This document shows, one piece after another, positions 5,313 through 7,409 of a DNA stretch of 7,409 bases. Under the pieces are notes generated by a model. It searched no databases and was not told the origin of the DNA. It saw only the letters and a list, made by a program, of their open reading frames with translations. The position numbers and the translations under genes were made by a program. How positions within the stretch are numbered: the first letter of the stretch is position 1; every line of letters starts with the position of its first letter. Source of the stretch: an uncultured Bryobacterales bacterium (lineage in GTDB: Bacteria > Acidobacteriota > Terriglobia > Bryobacterales > UBA6623); assembly GCA_946887065.1 (NCBI GenBank), contig CAMPKL010000165.1:1-7409 (forward strand). Reading direction: 5' to 3'.

Positions 5313-6265
5313 CGCGACTGCTGGAACAGCCAAACCGGCAATTCCGGCTCTTCGTAAACCAGCTTCCAGGCTTCGTGATTGACGCCCGGATACTCGGTGT
5401 ATTTCACGTCCTTGCCGGCCTTCTTGAGCGCGTCCACCATTTGCCGGGATCGCGTGATGGGAACAACCTGATCCGTCGTCCCATGGAAGGCCCAGACCTT
5501 CGCTGAGGTTCCCACGATGTAGCTCGGATCCCCGCCGCCGGCTATCGGCACGGCGGCGGCGAACAGGCCGGGGTGACGACTAGCCGCCAGCCAGGCTCCG
5601 AACCCGCCCATGGAATAACCCACAACGTAGAGCCGCGAACGATCAATCGAAAACTCCTCGCCCAGTGTGTCGATCAAATCGACCGACATCTCCAGCGGCT
5701 CGGGACGCTTCGAGTCCTGCGCCGCCGGCGGCCGCCAGGCCCGCACCCACGTCGGTGCGTATTTGGGATCGGCCTGCGGAGCGACGACAAACGCTTGCTG
5801 TAGACCCTGCACCGGCCCGGACGCCCAATAGCGCGCCCCGTCGCTGTCCGACATTTGCTGTTGATTGTCGCTGCCCCGGCTGCTGGCGCCGTGGAGAACC
5901 AAAATCAAGGGGTACTTTCGCTTGGGGTCGTAGCCGTCGGGTACGAACAACCGGTAAGGCAGCACGGCCCCCGCGGACGTCCGGTAGCTGCGCGATTCAA
6001 ACCTGGCTTCCTCCGCCTGCCTCATTTCGGGCGTCTGGCGCCGCCAGGGCGGCAACGGCGACATCTTCAGCGGGCTAGCAGGCTCCGAGACGGCGACGCG
6101 CGGCGGCGTCCCCGCCGGATCGACAGCCTCTTCCGCCGGCGGCTTCACCTCATGGACCGGAGGAACCGGAGCCGGCATCGGAGGCGGCGGCGCCACCGTT
6201 CTTCTTCCGCCTCCGCAGGCCGCCAGCGACAACGCCGCCGCCAACATCAGTCCCCGCCACAACAT
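5309..6265 (-). CDS. Lipoprotein alpha/beta-hydrolase (predicted esterase/peptidase, PHB-depolymerase/dienelactone-hydrolase-like)
   Basis: This 318-residue protein has a lipoprotein signal (MLWRG, hydrophobic core, lipobox LAAC at 14-17) followed by GGGRR, with no Asp at position +2. A Pro/Ala/Val-rich linker runs from about 24 to 60. The alpha/beta-hydrolase domain starts near 90: [23 protein letters not shown] (104-126, with the oxyanion HG), the nucleophile elbow GYSMGGFG with S218, the acid D265 in HGTTDQVVP, and the base H297 in GVNHEAW. The whole Ser-Asp-His triad is therefore present. Similar proteins are annotated as predicted peptidases or PHB-depolymerase-family esterases; the substrate cannot be told. 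I prefer the ATG at 6265, which gives a normal signal peptide, over an upstream in-frame TTG at 6283 that adds six residues. No Shine-Dalgarno sits at a usable distance. It is divergent from surE across 71 bp and convergent with the epimerase. Confidence 0.88.
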   Translation of the reverse strand: MLWRGLMLAAALSLAACGGGRRTVAPPPPMPAPVPPVHEVKPPAEEAVDPAGTPPRVAVSEPASPLKMSPLPPWRRQTPEMRQAEEARFESRSYRTSAGAVLPYRLFVPDGYDPKRKYPLILVLHGASSRGSDNQQQMSDSDGARYWASGPVQGLQQAFVVAPQADPKYAPTWVRAWRPPAAQDSKRPEPLEMSVDLIDTLGEEFSIDRSRLYVVGYSMGGFGAWLAASRHPGLFAAAVPIAGGGDPSYIVGTSAKVWAFHGTTDQVVPITRSRQMVDALKKAGKDVKYTEYPGVNHEAWKLVYEEPELPVWLFQQSR

Positions 6266-6324
6266 CGCCCTATTCTGAACCAAGCGGCGCCGTCACCGTG
6301 GCCTCAAGCGCACTCTGGGACAAT

Positions 6325-6329
6325 GAAGG
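6325..6329 (+). promoter_or_regulatory. Ribosome-binding site deciding the surE start
   Basis: GAAGG lies seven bases before ATG 6337. An in-frame GTG at 6298 would add 13 residues that SurE proteins lack, so the ATG at 6337 is the true start. Confidence 0.7.
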
Positions 6330-6336
6330 TTTGGGA

Positions 6337-7029
6337 ATGAAAATACTGCTCACCAACGACGACGGAATTGACGCGCCTGGACTGGAAGCGTTAGCACAGG
6401 CCGTCAACGGATCGTTCGAGAAGATCATCGCCGCGCCGCACATCGAGCGCTCCGGCTGCAGTCACTCGACCACAACCGACCGGCTCATCCAATTCCAGCA
6501 ACGGGATACCGATTGTTTCTCCGTCGAGGGAACCCCCGCCGATTGCGTCCGGGTCGCCTTGCACAAGTTTCCCGGCCAGGTTCGCTACGTGCTGGCCGGC
6601 ATCAACTCGGGCGGCAATCTGGGCGTTGACGTCTTTCATTCCGGGACGGTCGCCGCTGTACGCGAAGCCGCGCTCCACGGCGTCCCCGGCATCGCCGTTT
6701 CGCACTATCGCAACCGTGAACTGACGACCGTGGACTGGCGACGTGCCGCGGATTGGTGCGCCCCGATCATCCACGACATCCTCAGCCATCGCTGCGAGCC
6801 GGGCGTGATCTGGAACATCAATCTGCCCTGTCTGCCTCCTGGACAAGAAACGGCCGACATTGTCGAATGTCCGCTCGATCTGTCGCCGTTGCCCTTGGCG
6901 TTCCTGGCTGAGGAGGCCGGTCTGCGCTATTCCGGCGAATATTCCAAGCGTGTGCGCGCTCACGGTTCCGACATCGACGTTTGCTTTTCCGGCAAGATCG
7001 CCGTGACGAGAATCCCTCTCGTCGGCTAA
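6337..7029 (+). CDS. surE: 5'/3'-nucleotidase SurE (short C-terminus)
   Basis: SurE is a metal-dependent phosphatase acting on nucleoside 5'- and 3'-monophosphates and short polyphosphates in the cytoplasm. The 230-residue product starts with the canonical MKILLTNDDG, and the metal ligands seen are D8, D9, S39 (IERSG) and N90 (GIN), equivalent to E. coli D8, D9, S39 and N92. Other family blocks are GTPADCV (65-71) and NLGVDVFHSGTVAAVREAAL (94-113), followed by GVPGIAVS (115-122) and WNINLP (159-164). The C-terminal half after 165 is divergent and the protein ends at AVTRIPLVG. That corresponds to the 'S.TPL' strand, so the C-terminal helix used for oligomer contacts in typical 250-residue SurE is missing. 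There is no pcm, nlpD or rpoS neighbour as in enterobacteria. An exported NHL-repeat gene follows after 9 bp, suggesting an operon. I see no frameshift that would explain the short end. Confidence 0.93.
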   Translation: MKILLTNDDGIDAPGLEALAQAVNGSFEKIIAAPHIERSGCSHSTTTDRLIQFQQRDTDCFSVEGTPADCVRVALHKFPGQVRYVLAGINSGGNLGVDVFHSGTVAAVREAALHGVPGIAVSHYRNRELTTVDWRRAADWCAPIIHDILSHRCEPGVIWNINLPCLPPGQETADIVECPLDLSPLPLAFLAEEAGLRYSGEYSKRVRAHGSDIDVCFSGKIAVTRIPLVG

Positions 7030-7038
7030 CATGCGTGC

Positions 7039-7409
7039 GTGCGCTTCCTCGCAACCATCCCTATTCTCCTTCTCGCCAATCTTCTGCCTGCCGCGCAGGT
7101 CGAGACGGTTGCCGGCACGGGGGTCTCCGGCATGGCCGGCGACAACGGTCCGGCTCTGGCCGCCCAGGTCGGAAACCCTTACGGCCTGACCATCGGTCCT
7201 GACGGCGCCCTCTACGTCGGAGAGATCAACACGCATCGGGTTCGCCGCGTCGACTTGGCCACGGGGCGCATCACGACCGTGGCAGGAACCGGCGAGGAAG
7301 GCTACTCCGGGGACGGCGGCCCAGCAACCCAAGCCCGACTCAACGAGCCCTACGAGGTGCGCTTTGACGCAGCCGGCAATCTCTATTTCGTCGAGATGCA
7401 GAACGCCGT
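7039..7409 (+). CDS. Exported NHL-repeat (beta-propeller) protein, 5' part only
   Basis: From GTG 7039 the frame is open for 123 codons to the window edge. It begins with a signal peptide: VRFLATIPILLLANLLPAAQ, with likely cleavage around Ala-Ala-Gln at 18-20. Two NHL-type repeat units follow. The first opens at VETVAGTG (21-28) and contains GPALAAQVGNPYGLTIGPDG and ALYVGEINTHRVRRVD. The second opens at ITTVAGTGEEGYSGDGGPAT (78-97) and continues ARLNEPYEVRFDAAGNLYFVE. These repeats build beta-propellers found in exported acidobacterial proteins, mostly of unknown role. GTG 7039 is the only start codon between the upstream in-frame stop (the surE TAA at 7027) and the signal peptide. There is no Shine-Dalgarno, and the 9-bp gap from surE suggests translational coupling. 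An ATG at 7031 is in another frame. The rest of the propeller lies beyond the window. Confidence 0.85.
   Translation, partial: MRFLATIPILLLANLLPAAQVETVAGTGVSGMAGDNGPALAAQVGNPYGLTIGPDGALYVGEINTHRVRRVDLATGRITTVAGTGEEGYSGDGGPATQARLNEPYEVRFDAAGNLYFVEMQNA

Noticed and set aside
5320..5330. Small stem GCTG-GAA-CAGC just past the epimerase stop as a terminator
   Set aside because: The stem is only 4 bp with no T-run and lies inside the coding sequence of the convergent esterase gene.
7031..7033. ATG two bases after surE as the start of the downstream gene
   Set aside because: It is out of frame with the signal peptide and NHL repeats and its product has no recognisable features; GTG 7039 is in frame.
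6391..7332. Long minus-strand open frame (313 codons) opposite surE and the NHL-repeat gene
   Set aside because: It runs antisense across two clear genes and their junction, has no recognisable motif, and its start has no ribosome-binding site. It is a GC-driven shadow frame.

Overview
The window is a compact, GC-rich (about 60% by eye) bacterial chromosomal segment with eight protein-coding genes, two of them cut by the window edges. No RNA gene, CRISPR array, insertion sequence or phage gene is visible. Several features point to Acidobacteriota, most likely the Bryobacterales/Solibacter side: a secreted PEGA-domain protein with a GKKHFLTI-type N-terminal domain, a Tat-signal enolase-superfamily protein of the mannonate dehydratase type, and an exported NHL-repeat protein with 'TVAGTG..GYSGDGGPAT' repeats. 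This placement is inferred from gene style, not from a marker gene.

Layout. Positions 1-2017 hold a minus-strand pair: an exported metallo-beta-lactamase-fold hydrolase, then 28 bp downstream an Old Yellow Enzyme family oxidoreductase that runs off the left edge. A 140-bp divergent intergenic region (2018-2157) with a nested palindrome separates this pair from a plus-strand secreted PEGA-domain protein (2158-2862). That gene meets tail to tail, with a 4-bp overlap, a minus-strand Tat-exported ManD-like enolase-superfamily protein (2859-4229). A second divergent intergenic region (4230-4373) leads to a plus-strand UDP-glucuronate decarboxylase-type epimerase (4374-5312, TTG start). This in turn meets, with the same 4-bp CTAA overlap, a minus-strand lipoprotein esterase/peptidase (5309-6265). 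After a 71-bp divergent gap come surE (6337-7029) and, 9 bp later, an NHL-repeat secreted protein (7039 to the right edge).

How the genes work together. Apart from the two co-directional pairs, the genes look like independent units in an alternating arrangement, not one pathway. Sugar metabolism recurs: an acid-sugar dehydratase-like enolase-superfamily member sits back to back with a UDP-xylose-forming enzyme. Five of the eight products carry recognisable export signals (two lipoprotein, one Tat, two Sec), so the region is rich in envelope and periplasmic functions. I did not find a convincing undescribed multi-gene system. The most interesting points are a Lys in place of the first active-site His in the Old Yellow Enzyme, an apparently exported ManD-like enzyme, a SurE with a short C-terminus, the palindrome in the first divergent promoter region, and the repeated CTAA stop-stop overlaps.
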